In this document: positions 55,203 through 64,000 of the stretch, one piece after another | How positions within the stretch are numbered: position 1 is the first letter of the stretch | Layout: every line of letters starts with the position of its first letter | DNA from: Saccharospirillum sp. | GTDB taxonomy: Bacteria; Pseudomonadota; Gammaproteobacteria; Pseudomonadales; Natronospirillaceae | Reading direction: 5' to 3' | NCBI GenBank assembly: GCA_022565595.1 | Contig: JAIUML010000009.1 | Location: 62,001-126,000, forward strand | DNA length: 64,000 bases | Position numbers and translations under genes: made by a program | Notes under the pieces: model-generated | Databases searched by the model: none | Told to the model about the DNA's origin: nothing | What the model saw: only the letters and a program-made list of their open reading frames with translations

Positions 55203-55985
55203 ATGAAACTGCCCGCCATAATTGCAATTGTTGTGCTCGTAGTCGCCATTGGCGGCGGGGGCGCCTGGTATTACTATGAAAACCGCGTACCCGAGATAGA
55301 CATGGATGTGGTTCGTATTGGGGTCGATATTCCTTACCCCCCCTATTCCTTCAGAAACAACAACGGGGAACTGACCGGCTTTGAAATTGATCTGGGTAAC
55401 GCTGTCTGTGCTCGATTGCAGGTTCAGTGTGAGTGGGTCGTGGTCGACTGGGACGACATCATTCCCAATTTGTTGAACAATCAGTACGATGCGATCATGT
55501 CTTCCATGACCGTCACAGCGGATCGTCGCCGCGTAGTGGACTTTGGCAAACCTTACTATTCGACCCCTTCAGTCATGTTCGTACGCAATGATTCCGGCAT
55601 CGACTCGGACAGCCGTGGCGCCCTTGCCAATCGACGAATTGGTGTGATCGGTGGGACGACACAGCACGACCATGTGGTGTCCAACTATGGAAACTCGGAA
55701 ATCGTTACCTTTCAGAATGCGACTGAGGCTGCAGCGGCCATGTATGCTGGGCAGGTTGACGCGTTGTTCAGCGATTACCCACAGTGGGAGCAGGAGTTCA
55801 TGCTGTCGGGCGATTACAAGGTCATTGGCCGTCCACAACAGTTGGGCTCAGGCGTTGCCATGGCCTTCCGGCCCGGAGAAACCGACTTGAGACGCTTCTT
55901 TGATATGGGGCTGGACCAGTTGAAATCTGATGGCACCTACACACGCATCCGCAAGAACTACTTGTTCTTTGATGTCATGATGTAA
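55203..55985 (+). CDS. Polar amino-acid type solute-binding protein, membrane anchored
   Basis: The 260-residue protein has an N-terminal anchor (IIAIVVLVVAIGGGGAWYYY), so the SBP_bac_3 domain is exposed to the periplasm. Family signs are RIGVDIPYPPYSFRN, GELTGFEIDLGNAVCARLQV and DAIMSSMTVTADRRRVVDFG, then GTTQHDHV and the ligand arginine pocket near DLRRFFDMGLDQLKSDGTY. Orphan proteins of this type, without adjacent permease genes, may feed a distant transporter or act as sensors. A hairpin terminator (55991-56015) separates it from the convergent sugar dehydrogenase gene. Confidence 0.85.
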   Translation: MKLPAIIAIVVLVVAIGGGGAWYYYENRVPEIDMDVVRIGVDIPYPPYSFRNNNGELTGFEIDLGNAVCARLQVQCEWVVVDWDDIIPNLLNNQYDAIMSSMTVTADRRRVVDFGKPYYSTPSVMFVRNDSGIDSDSRGALANRRIGVIGGTTQHDHVVSNYGNSEIVTFQNATEAAAAMYAGQVDALFSDYPQWEQEFMLSGDYKVIGRPQQLGSGVAMAFRPGETDLRRFFDMGLDQLKSDGTYTRIRKNYLFFDVMM

Positions 55986-55990
55986 GTGAG

Positions 55991-56015
55991 TGCCCCGCCC
56001 ATAGCTGGCGGGGCA
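55991..56015. terminator. Bidirectional hairpin between convergent genes
   Basis: TGCCCCGCC (55991-55999) and GGCGGGGCA (56007-56015) form a perfect 9-bp stem with a 7-base loop, six bases after the binding-protein stop and nine before the end of the sugar dehydrogenase gene. No clear T-run on either side, so termination may need Rho or be partial. Confidence 0.6.
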
Positions 56016-56023
56016 GAGGCATT

Positions 56024-57142
56024 TCATGCTGGCCTTAAGCGCAGCAAGCGACCACTATCGGTCGAAAGGTAAAGCCAGCCCTGGTGGTCTACCGCCAGGG
56101 CCCTGATGCGTTCACCCACGGCTTCCAGCAAACGCTCTTCCGCTACCAGTTCCAGGTTTTCATCGAGCACAATACGATTCAAGTGGGTCAAGACCAGGGC
56201 ACCATTCAATAAATTGCCTTGCCACTCGGGAAACGCTTCTCCTCGGTACACAAGCAGACTGCCTGGCGCAATGGACGGGGTGAAAACAACGATCGGGTCT
56301 TCCATTTCAGGCAAACTGTCTTCACCAATGCTGATTGGCCCCCAATACTCCCGGCCCTGGGAGACCTCTGGCCAACCATAATTGAGCCCTGGCTGTATCA
56401 AGTTGATCTCATCGCCACCGCGAGGCCCATGTTCATTGGACCACAGTCGCTGCTCGACAGAGTCGAAGGCCATACCCTGAGGGTTGCGGTGGCCGTAGGA
56501 CCAGATCTCATCCCGTACATCCGGGTTGCCGACGAAGGGGTTGTCTTGCGGAACGCGGCCGTCCAGATGCAAGCGGATAATGGCACCGATGTGATTACTG
56601 GTATTCTGCGCTTCATCGCGATCGCCACGGTCTCCGATACCGAAGTACAGATAGCCATCATCATCGAACGCAATGCGACTGCCAAAATGTTGATTACGTC
56701 CTGTGACCGAATCGGACACCAGCAAATCCTGCCAGTCCTCCAGTTGGTTGTCGGTTAGACGTGCGCGGGCCAGAGTGGTTGCAGCGCCACTGCCCTGGGG
56801 CTTGCTGTAGGTAAAATAAAGCCAGTGGCTGTCGTTAAAATCTGGTGCTATGGCGACGTCGAGCAATCCGCCCTGACCTCGGGCCTCAACCTGTGGCAAT
56901 CCAGTCACTGTGCGTGACTCGCCGGTCGAGACGTCAACCAGCACGGCTTCTCCTGTACGTTGGGTTACAAAGAGCTCCTGTTCGGAAATAAAGCTCAACC
57001 CCCAGGGAACGCCTAATCCACTGGCGACTTCCTCCACCTCAAAGTTCTGGCCCTCACTGGAGCCGCTGGCGACAATCTGGTTTTGTGCTGTCAGGTTTGC
57101 AGAAAGCAAAGCGGCAGCACAAAAAGGCAGGAAGTATTTCAT
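56024..57142 (-). CDS. PQQ-dependent sugar dehydrogenase family protein
   Basis: The 372-residue protein has a signal peptide (FLPFCAAALLSANLTAQ) and the soluble-glucose-dehydrogenase (YliI/Asd) six-bladed propeller. SGLGVPWGLSFISEQELFVT opens the domain, and NQHFGSRIAFDDDGYLYFGI, SYGHRNPQGMAFDS, WSNEHGPRGGDEINLIQPGL and NYGWPEVSQG mark the active site and PQQ/calcium region. E. coli YliI oxidises aldoses in the periplasm with added PQQ. AAGGAG precedes the ATG at 57142. No PQQ biosynthesis gene is visible. The gene stands alone. Confidence 0.9.
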   Translation of the reverse strand: MKYFLPFCAAALLSANLTAQNQIVASGSSEGQNFEVEEVASGLGVPWGLSFISEQELFVTQRTGEAVLVDVSTGESRTVTGLPQVEARGQGGLLDVAIAPDFNDSHWLYFTYSKPQGSGAATTLARARLTDNQLEDWQDLLVSDSVTGRNQHFGSRIAFDDDGYLYFGIGDRGDRDEAQNTSNHIGAIIRLHLDGRVPQDNPFVGNPDVRDEIWSYGHRNPQGMAFDSVEQRLWSNEHGPRGGDEINLIQPGLNYGWPEVSQGREYWGPISIGEDSLPEMEDPIVVFTPSIAPGSLLVYRGEAFPEWQGNLLNGALVLTHLNRIVLDENLELVAEERLLEAVGERIRALAVDHQGWLYLSTDSGRLLRLRPA

Positions 57143-57226
57143 GAATGCTTCTCCTTATTGATGCTTGAATGGATTCGTGCCGGTAAATGGGTCAGACTAG
57201 TGCAATATTAGAGCCCTGCATAACGC

Positions 57227-58585
57227 ATGAATCGACTTTTCATTCTCTTGATACTGTTCGGCAGCCAGATTGGATTGGCCGACTTTTTGCAATTGCCACT
57301 TTATGCGGCGCGCCATGGCGAACTGAGCTTTTTGCTGCTGTACGCCCTGTTCAAGCTGGTGATCGTATTGCCATTGCTGCACGCAGAGTTGGTTGCTGGA
57401 AGGTTGCACCGAGTGATGCCACTCGAGCTTGCTGTTGAGACTCCTCGAGTCTGGCCGAAGGTGCTTGTTGCGCTGCTGTTTTTAGCGGCATTCCTGACGT
57501 TGGCGAGTCACCTGCACAGCAGCAGTTGGGTGCTGGCGATGACAGTGGACAGCCTGAATGGAACCCTGACCGATAGTATCGGGTTCAACAGCACGCTTTA
57601 CTGGTACGAGTTGAGTGCAGATCGGACTCGCTTGATACAGCTCATCCTGTTTCAGGGCGCACTGCTGTTTCTGCTTGGCTGGTTCGCATGGCGTGGTGCC
57701 GCTCTGGTTTATGCGTTGATACTGCCCGCTTGTGCGCTTTTTGTGCTTGTCAATTTGCCAGCCCTGTGGAGCCTGTTTACGGGTGCAGAATGGCAGTGGT
57801 TACCAGTGAATGAAGAGTCGATTCTGTTGGCGCTGCGTTATGCACTGGCGTCGTCCATGGCGGGTTTCATGATCTGGTACCTGGTGGGCAGTTTCCTGCC
57901 GGACAGCCTGCCTACCGGGCGTTGGGTGCTGGGTGTGCAACTCTTTGATATTTTGCTGGGCGTTACCGCTTTGGCGGTTCTGCTGCCAGTCATGGAGGAG
58001 GTTGTCGCATCCGCTGCCGATACCGGTCAGGTTTTGCAGGCCCTGCTGCAATTGGCAATAACCGATAATTCGGGCATCAGGGAGCTGAATGGTTTTCTGT
58101 CAATCGCTACCCTGGTCGGCGCTCTGGACAGCCTGCCGTTGTTGTTATTGTTCAGTTTGCTCTACACCGGTCAGACCAGAAGAGACAGCCTGTTCTTCGC
58201 GTTGTTTCTCGCCATACCTGTGGCCAGTCTTTTACTGATATCCTCACCCAGTCAGTTGTCTCTCAGTTGGTTTGGCTGGCCTTTGTCGACCGTTTTCTCC
58301 GTATTCAGTCTGAACCTGGTAACACCACTGCTGGCTCTGCTGGTCGCTATCTGGGTGGGCTGGTTCATCAAACCCAATCAGGTGCTGAAGCAGGTTAACC
58401 CGAAGACGGGTGCGCGTTACTGGGCCTGGCGGTTATCATTGAAGTTTGTGATTCCGATAGCGCTTGCGTTAACATTCGCGCGCGCTTCACTGGGTCTGGT
58501 TCAGGTCACCGCTTTGGATGTCCTGCTGGTAGCACTGCTGCTGGTCCTTGTCTGGCAGGGTGTGCGCTGGGTTCGGGCGCTCTGA
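57227..58585 (+). CDS. Divergent NSS/LeuT-fold membrane protein
   Basis: The 452-residue protein has about eleven or twelve hydrophobic helices. The opening, GSQIGLADFLQLPLYAARHG then FLLLYALFKLVIVLPLLHAE, lines up with the first helices of sodium:neurotransmitter symporters (normally GLGNIWRFP...GGGAF..Y...G.P), but the sodium-site and tryptophan residues are largely replaced. It may be a strongly diverged NSS member or an unrelated carrier with a similar start. No partner gene is near. The ATG at 57227 is the first plausible start. Function and substrate unknown. Confidence 0.55.
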   Translation: MNRLFILLILFGSQIGLADFLQLPLYAARHGELSFLLLYALFKLVIVLPLLHAELVAGRLHRVMPLELAVETPRVWPKVLVALLFLAAFLTLASHLHSSSWVLAMTVDSLNGTLTDSIGFNSTLYWYELSADRTRLIQLILFQGALLFLLGWFAWRGAALVYALILPACALFVLVNLPALWSLFTGAEWQWLPVNEESILLALRYALASSMAGFMIWYLVGSFLPDSLPTGRWVLGVQLFDILLGVTALAVLLPVMEEVVASAADTGQVLQALLQLAITDNSGIRELNGFLSIATLVGALDSLPLLLLFSLLYTGQTRRDSLFFALFLAIPVASLLLISSPSQLSLSWFGWPLSTVFSVFSLNLVTPLLALLVAIWVGWFIKPNQVLKQVNPKTGARYWAWRLSLKFVIPIALALTFARASLGLVQVTALDVLLVALLLVLVWQGVRWVRAL

Positions 58586-58625
58586 TCAGGCCGTTCGCCC
58601 ATCACTGACTATGTAGTAAGGCAAT

Positions 58626-59060
58626 ATGACCAAAATCCATCGTTCAGCCATCGTTCCACGCAGCGTAGAGACGTTGTACCGATTGATTAACGATGTCGAA
58701 TCCTATCCGGAGTTTCTCGATGGCGTCATTGCCGGGCGCGTTCTGGAGTCCAGTGATACCGAGATGGTCGGGCAAATGGTGATTCGCAAGGCAGGCATAG
58801 AGCGAACGCTAACCACACGCAACCGCTTGACGCCCCCTGTACGCATTGAATTGACGCTGGTCGATGGACCGCTTAAATCGCTGACCGGTGTCTGGCAGTT
58901 GGCGCCTCTGGGAGAATCCGGCTGCAAAGTGACGCTGGACCTTCAGTTTCAAACCTCTGGCAAGTTGACGGCATTGGCCTTTGGGCCGATTTTCAGGCAG
59001 TTGGCTGATCAGATGGTGGGGGCTTTCGTCAAACGCGCCAATGAGTCGAGTTCGAGCTGA
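58626..59060 (+). CDS. ratA: RatA family START-domain protein
   Basis: The 144-residue protein has the SRPBCC/START fold of RatA and Coq10: KIHRSAIVPRSVETLYRLIN, then DVESYPEFLDGVIAGRVLES and VDGPLKSLTGVWQLAPLGES. In E. coli RatA was described as a toxin that blocks 70S ribosome assembly, but a ubiquinone-related role (Coq10-like) is also proposed. AGTAAGGC precedes the ATG. rnfH (ratB) follows after seven bases, as in most gammaproteobacteria. Confidence 0.93.
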   Translation: MTKIHRSAIVPRSVETLYRLINDVESYPEFLDGVIAGRVLESSDTEMVGQMVIRKAGIERTLTTRNRLTPPVRIELTLVDGPLKSLTGVWQLAPLGESGCKVTLDLQFQTSGKLTALAFGPIFRQLADQMVGAFVKRANESSSS

Positions 59061-59067
59061 GAACACC

Positions 59068-59373
59068 ATGATCAAAGTTGAAGTGGCTTACGCCACCCCT
59101 GAAAAACAGCTGATAATCGAAGTGGACGTTACCGAAGGTGCGACCATGACAGAAGCCGTGCGCCTCAGCGGTATCGACCAGGAGTTTCCTGAACTGGATA
59201 TTCGCGCCACTCCCATGGGCCTTTTTGGTCGTAAAGTCCCCAAGCCGGATGAGCAGGTTATGCAGCCCGGTGACCGTGTAGAATTGTATCGCCCGCTGCT
59301 GATTGACCCCAAGCAGGCCCGGTTGAATCGGGCAGCGAAAACGACCAAAACAAAATCTTCGACTTCGGGTTGA
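59068..59373 (+). CDS. rnfH: RnfH family (RatB) ubiquitin-like fold protein
   Basis: The 101-residue protein has the beta-grasp fold of RnfH: MIKVEVAYATPEKQLIIEVD, then GATMTEAVRLSGIDQEFPEL and GLFGRKVPKPDEQVMQPGDR, followed by VELYRPLLIDPKQAR. I take the ATG at 59068, seven bases after the ratA stop. The C-terminus ends in a basic tail (KTTKTKSSTSG). Its function is not established; the association with ratA is conserved. Confidence 0.92.
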   Translation: MIKVEVAYATPEKQLIIEVDVTEGATMTEAVRLSGIDQEFPELDIRATPMGLFGRKVPKPDEQVMQPGDRVELYRPLLIDPKQARLNRAAKTTKTKSSTSG

Positions 59374-59379
59374 CTATCT

Positions 59380-59685
59380 TTAGCCTTCGGTGATTTGGGT
59401 CACTCGACCATTGTCGAAGTCGACAATCAGGTTGCGATACTGGCCGTCAGCTTCGTAAATCGGGTATATCCATCGATTTTCAGGCGCTTCACCACTGATC
59501 ATGGGCGTGCCCAGCAAAAAATTGACTTGCTCTGGTGTCATCCCGGGCTGCAATTGCCGGAGTTGTTCTTCCTTGACGAAATTGCCCTGTTTCAGCTCTG
59601 GCTCATAAGGCGTCAGCAGGCTGCATCCAGTCAACATGAAAGCAAGGGCGAATATGGCGAGGGGGGTAGTACTTTTACGGCTCAA
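59380..59685 (-). CDS. bamE: Outer membrane assembly factor BamE
   Basis: The 101-residue lipoprotein (signal peptide with lipobox MLTGC, Cys21) has the SmpA/OmlA domain: GNFVKEEQLRQLQPGMTPEQ, VNFLLGTPMISGEAPENRWI and a final FDNGRVTQITEG. BamE supports the BamA complex that inserts outer-membrane proteins. The start is a TTG at 59685 with GAGG eleven bases upstream; no alternative ATG would preserve the signal peptide. It is convergent with rnfH (six bases) and divergent from fur, the usual arrangement (bamE/fur). Confidence 0.92.
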   Translation of the reverse strand: MSRKSTTPLAIFALAFMLTGCSLLTPYEPELKQGNFVKEEQLRQLQPGMTPEQVNFLLGTPMISGEAPENRWIYPIYEADGQYRNLIVDFDNGRVTQITEG

Positions 59686-59815
59686 GTCGTTATCATCCTC
59701 GAAGTAAAGGGGTTTTGGACAGATGCTCGAACGATGCAGGAGCGGTCGCTCTTGTTGAGTCGAGATCTGTTAGAATGGCCGAGAGTGTATCATAGAGCGC
59801 AATGGAGAATAGACG

Positions 59816-60223
59816 GTGACCTCACAAAATCAGGAACTTAAAAAAGCTGGGCTGAAAGTAACCCTGCCCAGGCTAAAAATACTGCAAATGTTCGAAGGTA
59901 ACCCTGATGGCCACCTCAGTGCCGAGGAAGTCTACAAAACGCTCCAGGATCAGGGTGAAGATGTGGGCCTGGCGACGGTTTATCGGGTATTGACTCAGTT
60001 CGAGTCTGCCGGTCTGGTTGCCAAGCACAACTTTGACGGAACACACGCCGTCTATGAACTGGCCAGTGACCAACACCACGACCATATGGTTCATATGGAA
60101 ACGGGAGAAGTGATTGAGTTTGTCGATGACGTCATTGAAAAGCGTCAGCGTCAAATAGCCGATGAGCATGGTTTTGAGTTGGTAGAGCACAGCCTGGTGC
60201 TATATGTTCGCCCTAAAAAATAG
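59816..60223 (+). CDS. fur: Ferric uptake regulator Fur
   Basis: The 135-residue protein has the Fur DNA-binding domain (AGLKVTLPRLKILQMFEGNP, HLSAEEVYKTLQDQGEDVGL then ATVYRVLTQFESAGLV) and the dimerisation domain with metal ligands in the HHDHMVHMETGEVIEF segment. The CXXC zinc cysteines of E. coli Fur are absent, as in Pseudomonas Fur; the protein contains no cysteine. The start is a GTG at 59816 with GGAG eight bases upstream, and a TAGAAT -10-like box lies at 59771. It represses iron-uptake genes with Fe2+ as co-repressor. Confidence 0.95.
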   Translation: MTSQNQELKKAGLKVTLPRLKILQMFEGNPDGHLSAEEVYKTLQDQGEDVGLATVYRVLTQFESAGLVAKHNFDGTHAVYELASDQHHDHMVHMETGEVIEFVDDVIEKRQRQIADEHGFELVEHSLVLYVRPKK

Positions 60224-60351
60224 CCAGCGATGCTCAATAAACCTTTGTCACAGGTGTCACAGCGTGAACGGGTTCAGGGTTTTACCGGTCAAGTTGTCGT
60301 AAACTCAGTGGTCTCAGATCAATTTTGATCGATATGACTCCGAGGCAGTTC

Positions 60352-60837
60352 ATGAAAACCCTAGTTAGTCTTCTGGTTAGTCTGGTCGCCCTTTGTTCCG
60401 TTGCCTTGGCGGATGTCAATGCCGGGGATACTTTACCTGCATTCAACCTGCCGACTCTCGAAGGGCAGATGCTCCACAGCCAGGCTCTGGAAAACAGAGT
60501 CGTTTATATCGATTTCTGGGCCAGTTGGTGCACCACTTGCCGACAATCTTTCCCCGAACTGAACGAACTGCACCATGAATTACGCAATCAGGGGGTGGTG
60601 TTCATCGGCATCAATACCGACGAAGACCCACGTCTGGCAGAGCGCTTTTTAAGGCAAACACCGGTCGATTTCCTGATCCTGTCCGACAAGACGCACGAAG
60701 TGGTCAGCAACTTTAATCCGAAAGGCTTCCCGACAGCCTATGTCATAGGCAAGGACGGTGTTGTCCACACCGTCAAGGAAGGCTACCTCGGTAAAGGCCC
60801 CACCCGAGACCTGCTGTTGCAATTGGTTTCGCGTTAA
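60352..60837 (+). CDS. TlpA-like periplasmic thioredoxin
   Basis: The 161-residue protein has a signal peptide (MKTLVSLLVSLVALCSVALA) and a redoxin/TlpA domain with the active site DFWASWCTTCRQSFPELNEL (CTTC), GVVFIGINTDEDPRLAERFL, and the cis-Pro segment GFPTAYVIGKDGVV. It probably reduces or oxidises disulfides in the periplasm, perhaps in cytochrome c maturation or haem-protein repair. GAGG lies six bases before the chosen ATG at 60352. It is convergent with recN (eight bases). Confidence 0.9.
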   Translation: MKTLVSLLVSLVALCSVALADVNAGDTLPAFNLPTLEGQMLHSQALENRVVYIDFWASWCTTCRQSFPELNELHHELRNQGVVFIGINTDEDPRLAERFLRQTPVDFLILSDKTHEVVSNFNPKGFPTAYVIGKDGVVHTVKEGYLGKGPTRDLLLQLVSR

Positions 60838-60845
60838 AAATAGAG

Positions 60846-62522
60846 TTAATGCGCTCGCTGATGCTGCATCAGCATTTCTTCTGCATGAGCTCTGGTCTGG
60901 GCGGTGATGTCTATGCCGCCCAGCATCCGGGCGATCTCGTCCACTCTTTGTTCCTTCACCACCGGTTTGATATCCGTTCGTGTGCGGTCGTTCTGTTGTA
61001 CCTTGCTGACCACACAATGATGGTGGCCAAGGGCGGCGACCTGGGGCAGGTGGGTGACGCAGATCACCTGACCGCGCTCGCCAACGGCACGTAGCATCAG
61101 ACCGACTATTTCCGCTGTCGCACCGCTGATACCGACATCTACTTCATCGAATACCAGCGTGGGGATAGTGCTGTGTTCGGCGCAGATGACCTGAATGGCA
61201 AGGGAGATGCGCGACAGTTCGCCGCCTGAAGCGACTTTGCTCAGGGTCCGCAAGGGTTGGCCCTGGTTCATGCTGATCTGAAACTCGACCTTGTCCAGGC
61301 CATCTGGTGAGGCTCTTTCGTGTGGTGTGAAGGCCACTTTGAAGCGGGCACCCGGCATGGCCAATTGGTGCATTTTTTCTTCGATGTCTTTGCTGAACCG
61401 CTCGGCCACTGTCTGGCGATGCCTTGACAGGGATTCGGCCTTGCTCTGGTACTCCTGCTTGAGTGTCAGGATCTCGGCTTCCAGAGAGTCCAGGCTGGCG
61501 GCATCGGTGCTGATGGCTTCAAGCTCCTGCACCAGTTGTTCGAAATGCTCTGGCAGGGCTTCTGAACGAACCTGATGCTTGCGTGCCAGGCTGTGAATGG
61601 TGTCCAGGCGCTGTTCGACGAACTGAACTCGGCTCTCGTCGACCTCAAAGCTTTGCAGATAATGGTCCAGGTCGTGTCTGGACTCTTCCAGTTGAATCAG
61701 AGCGTTATCGAGCAGTTCAAGAGCATTGCTCAGCGAGGCGTTGTCGTCCTGAAGGCCACGCAGTCGGTGTAACGCCTGTTTGACAAGACTGATGGCTGCG
61801 GGGCTGTCATCCTCGGCTTCCAGCAGTTGGCGGGCTGCGTAACTGTCTGCAACCAGTGTTTCGGTTTGGGCGTAACGTTTGAATTCCTGCTCCAGCTGCT
61901 CGGTTTCACCAGGTTGCAGCGACAGGGCCTCGAGTTCATCGACCTGATAGGCCAGCAGTTGTTGGCGAGCGTCACTGTCATCGGCCCGGGCTTTCAGTTG
62001 CTCGTACTTGCGCACCTTGCCCTGCCAGCGAATCCAGGCGTGTTTGACCTCGGTCGCTTCGTTTTCCAACTCGCCGTACTCATCGACCAGTTTAAGATGC
62101 GTCTCGCTGCGCAACAGCGACTGGTGCGCATGCTGGCTGTGCACGTCGATCAAGGTTTGCCCAAGCTCGCGCAGTTCCGTCAAGGGCACAGGCTGGCCAT
62201 TGATCCAGGCTCTGGAGCGCCCCTCTTGCGAGACGGTACGGCGCAGAATGCACTCATCGCCGTCGTCCAGTTCCCTGGCTTTCAGCCAGTCGATCGCTTC
62301 CGGTATGCGGTTGACGACGAAACTGGCGGTTACTTCCGCGCGTTTTTCGCCATGGCGAACGATGCCGCTCTCGGCGCGCTCACCAAGGGCCATGGATAAA
62401 CCTGCCAGCAGGATCGACTTGCCGGCTCCGGTCTCACCAGAGATGGACGTCATTCCCGATTGCCACTCTATTTCCACATTGTCGGCAATGGCAATGTTGC
62501 GTATGGCCAGGCTGTGCAACAT
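60846..62522 (-). CDS. recN: DNA repair protein RecN
   Basis: The 558-residue SMC-like ATPase has Walker A SGETGAGKSILLAGLSMALG (from residue 28), a long coiled coil, and the C-terminal signature GGELSRISLAIQVICAEHST with Walker B LVFDEVDVGISG. It acts in double-strand-break repair with RecA. I use the ATG at 62522 (MLHSLAIRNIAIADN), seven bases after AGAGG. A LexA box lies 29 bases upstream (62549-62568), so it belongs to the SOS regulon as in E. coli. Confidence 0.96.
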   Translation of the reverse strand: MLHSLAIRNIAIADNVEIEWQSGMTSISGETGAGKSILLAGLSMALGERAESGIVRHGEKRAEVTASFVVNRIPEAIDWLKARELDDGDECILRRTVSQEGRSRAWINGQPVPLTELRELGQTLIDVHSQHAHQSLLRSETHLKLVDEYGELENEATEVKHAWIRWQGKVRKYEQLKARADDSDARQQLLAYQVDELEALSLQPGETEQLEQEFKRYAQTETLVADSYAARQLLEAEDDSPAAISLVKQALHRLRGLQDDNASLSNALELLDNALIQLEESRHDLDHYLQSFEVDESRVQFVEQRLDTIHSLARKHQVRSEALPEHFEQLVQELEAISTDAASLDSLEAEILTLKQEYQSKAESLSRHRQTVAERFSKDIEEKMHQLAMPGARFKVAFTPHERASPDGLDKVEFQISMNQGQPLRTLSKVASGGELSRISLAIQVICAEHSTIPTLVFDEVDVGISGATAEIVGLMLRAVGERGQVICVTHLPQVAALGHHHCVVSKVQQNDRTRTDIKPVVKEQRVDEIARMLGGIDITAQTRAHAEEMLMQHQRAH

Positions 62523-62548
62523 GGGCGAACCTCTTGAAGTGCTGTTAT

Positions 62549-62568
62549 TGCTGTCTATATGTACAGTA
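62549..62568. promoter_or_regulatory. LexA (SOS) box upstream of recN
   Basis: The 20-mer contains CTGTCTATATGTACAG (62551-62566), with CTG and CAG ten bases apart, matching the LexA consensus. It lies between recN and the divergent grpE gene, next to the recN start, and so should repress recN. Confidence 0.85.
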
Positions 62569-62613
62569 CTTTGCAATCAGTTACAAGAGGTTGCTGCAAA
62601 AAGCGTTTTGTGT

Positions 62614-62640
62614 CTTGAAAAACCCTGAGCTGTCCCAATT
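62614..62640 (+). promoter_or_regulatory. Sigma-32 heat-shock promoter of grpE
   Basis: CTTGAAA (62614-62620) and CCCAATT (62634-62640) with a 13-base spacer follow the sigma-32 consensus (CTTGAAA, 13-15 bases, CCCCAT-T). The grpE start codon lies 44 bases downstream. Confidence 0.75.
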
Positions 62641-62683
62641 AAACGGCAACATTCGCATCCATGGCATTCAACGGGATTGACTA

Positions 62684-63286
62684 ATGGCACACGATGAAAA
62701 AACGATAGACCCACAGGACAACACTCCGATGGAAGAACAGGGCGTCGAGTTCGAACAGCCGGAAGAGGCAGTCGAGCAGACTGACCCAGATACCGATCTG
62801 GTTGCCGAACTCGAAGAGGCCAGGGCCGAAGCCAAAGCCAATGCGGATCGCTATTTGCGAGCAGAGGCGGAAATGGCGAACCTGCGTCGCCGAGTCGAGA
62901 AGGATGTCGAGAACGCCCATAAATACGGGCAGGAGAAGCTGGTAAAGGAACTGCTTGATGTTGCGGACAACCTGGAACGTACTCTGGCCGCCATTGACTC
63001 GGACAGCAGCGAAGTTGAACCGCTGAAAGAAGGTGTCGACATGACGCTGAAAGGTCTGCTGGGTACCTTTGCCAAATTTCAGATCGAGGTCATTGACCCT
63101 GAGGGTGAACCCTTTGATCCCCAGCACCATCAGGCCATGTCGATGATTGAAAATCCTGAGGTAGAGCCCAACACAGTGATCGCGGTCATGCAAAAAGGCT
63201 ATACCCTGCATGGACGGCTGGTGCGCCCAGCCATGGTCATGGTCAGCAAGGGTGCTGCCGGCAAAACCATCGACGAAAAAGCCTGA
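62684..63286 (+). CDS. grpE: Nucleotide exchange factor GrpE
   Basis: The 200-residue protein has an acidic, disordered N-terminus, a long coiled coil (ELEEARAEAKANADRYLRAE then AEMANLRRRVEKDVENAHKY), and the C-terminal beta domain ending with AVMQKGYTLHGRLVRPAMVM then VSKGAAG. It releases ADP from DnaK. It has a heat-shock promoter upstream and is followed by dnaK after 98 bases, the common order. Confidence 0.97.
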   Translation: MAHDEKTIDPQDNTPMEEQGVEFEQPEEAVEQTDPDTDLVAELEEARAEAKANADRYLRAEAEMANLRRRVEKDVENAHKYGQEKLVKELLDVADNLERTLAAIDSDSSEVEPLKEGVDMTLKGLLGTFAKFQIEVIDPEGEPFDPQHHQAMSMIENPEVEPNTVIAVMQKGYTLHGRLVRPAMVMVSKGAAGKTIDEKA

Positions 63287-63297
63287 CGCAGAAATAA

Positions 63298-64000
<703 letters not shown>

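Noticed and set aside
58626-59373. ratA-rnfH as a genuine toxin-antitoxin module
   Set aside because: The pair is a conserved housekeeping neighbourhood next to bamE and fur; RnfH is not an established antitoxin and no mobile signs are present.
59816-60223. Fur as a defective protein because the zinc cysteines are missing
   Set aside because: Pseudomonas-type Fur proteins also lack the CXXC pairs and are functional; the remaining metal ligands are present.

Overview
The window reads as a chromosomal segment of an aerobic, flagellated/chemotactic gammaproteobacterium, most like the marine Oceanospirillales/Pseudomonadales. The indications are the bioBFHCD operon, the carA-carB-greA and recN/grpE-dnaK neighbourhoods, a Fur protein of the Pseudomonas type without the CXXC cysteines, and LexA- and sigma-32-type sites. 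I cannot name a genus from sequence alone. Coding density is high. I see no rRNA, no convincing tRNA, no CRISPR array, no transposase and no phage gene. Several starts are TTG or GTG codons with well placed ribosome binding sites.

Layout. 1-6.5 kb: a LysR regulator cut by the window edge, a palindrome-rich spacer, srkA, a TolB-like beta-propeller lipoprotein, a GlxA-type AraC regulator and an IadA-like isoaspartyl dipeptidase with altered metal ligands. 6.7-11 kb: two chemoreceptors flanking rimJ and a YbjN lipoprotein. 11.2-13.6 kb: an acetyltransferase-nitrilase fusion overlapping a SIRT4-like sirtuin. 13.7-18.8 kb: comF divergent from the biotin operon bioB-F-H-C-D. 18.8-23 kb: a mini flagellar-rod-like protein with an SprA-type putative metalloprotease, an XRE regulator with its own palindrome, a degenerate acyltransferase-like membrane protein and an inositol-phosphatase family protein. 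23-30 kb: carA, carB, greA, an SLC13/RCK permease and a DUF192 protein. 30.7-35 kb: an M16 lipoprotein protease and an nfeD-qmcA pair. 35-39 kb: a sulfur-themed locus with a DsrE protein and a fused ArsR-rhodanese regulator sharing one palindromic operator, with a major facilitator (MFS) transporter on each side. 39-40.4 kb: a PanE-family reductase and a coiled-coil protein.

40.6-55 kb holds the main accessory pathway, nearly all on the minus strand. It has 2-aminobenzoyl-CoA monooxygenase/reductase (abmA), a short-chain dehydrogenase, a MarR regulator, an enoyl-CoA hydratase, an acyl-CoA dehydrogenase, 2-aminobenzoate-CoA ligase (abmG), a complete LIV-type ABC importer, a 4HBT thioesterase and a RidA deaminase. 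A kynurenine-formamidase-like hydrolase is divergent from it. Together they suggest aerobic anthranilate catabolism through CoA thioesters, probably fed by tryptophan/kynurenine breakdown or by uptake.

55-64 kb returns to housekeeping genes: a polar-amino-acid binding protein, a PQQ-type sugar dehydrogenase, a divergent NSS-fold protein, ratA-rnfH, bamE, fur, a TlpA-like thioredoxin, recN with a LexA box, grpE behind a sigma-32 promoter, and the start of dnaK.

Between genes there is a family of large composite hairpins (about 96-155 bp, four copies). They share a roughly 27-nt core flanked by long self-complementary arms whose sequence differs in each copy. A second family of short palindromes has four copies. 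These repeats are the most unusual non-coding signal; the sulfur-sensor locus and the RidA-containing anthranilate cluster are the most interesting gene sets.
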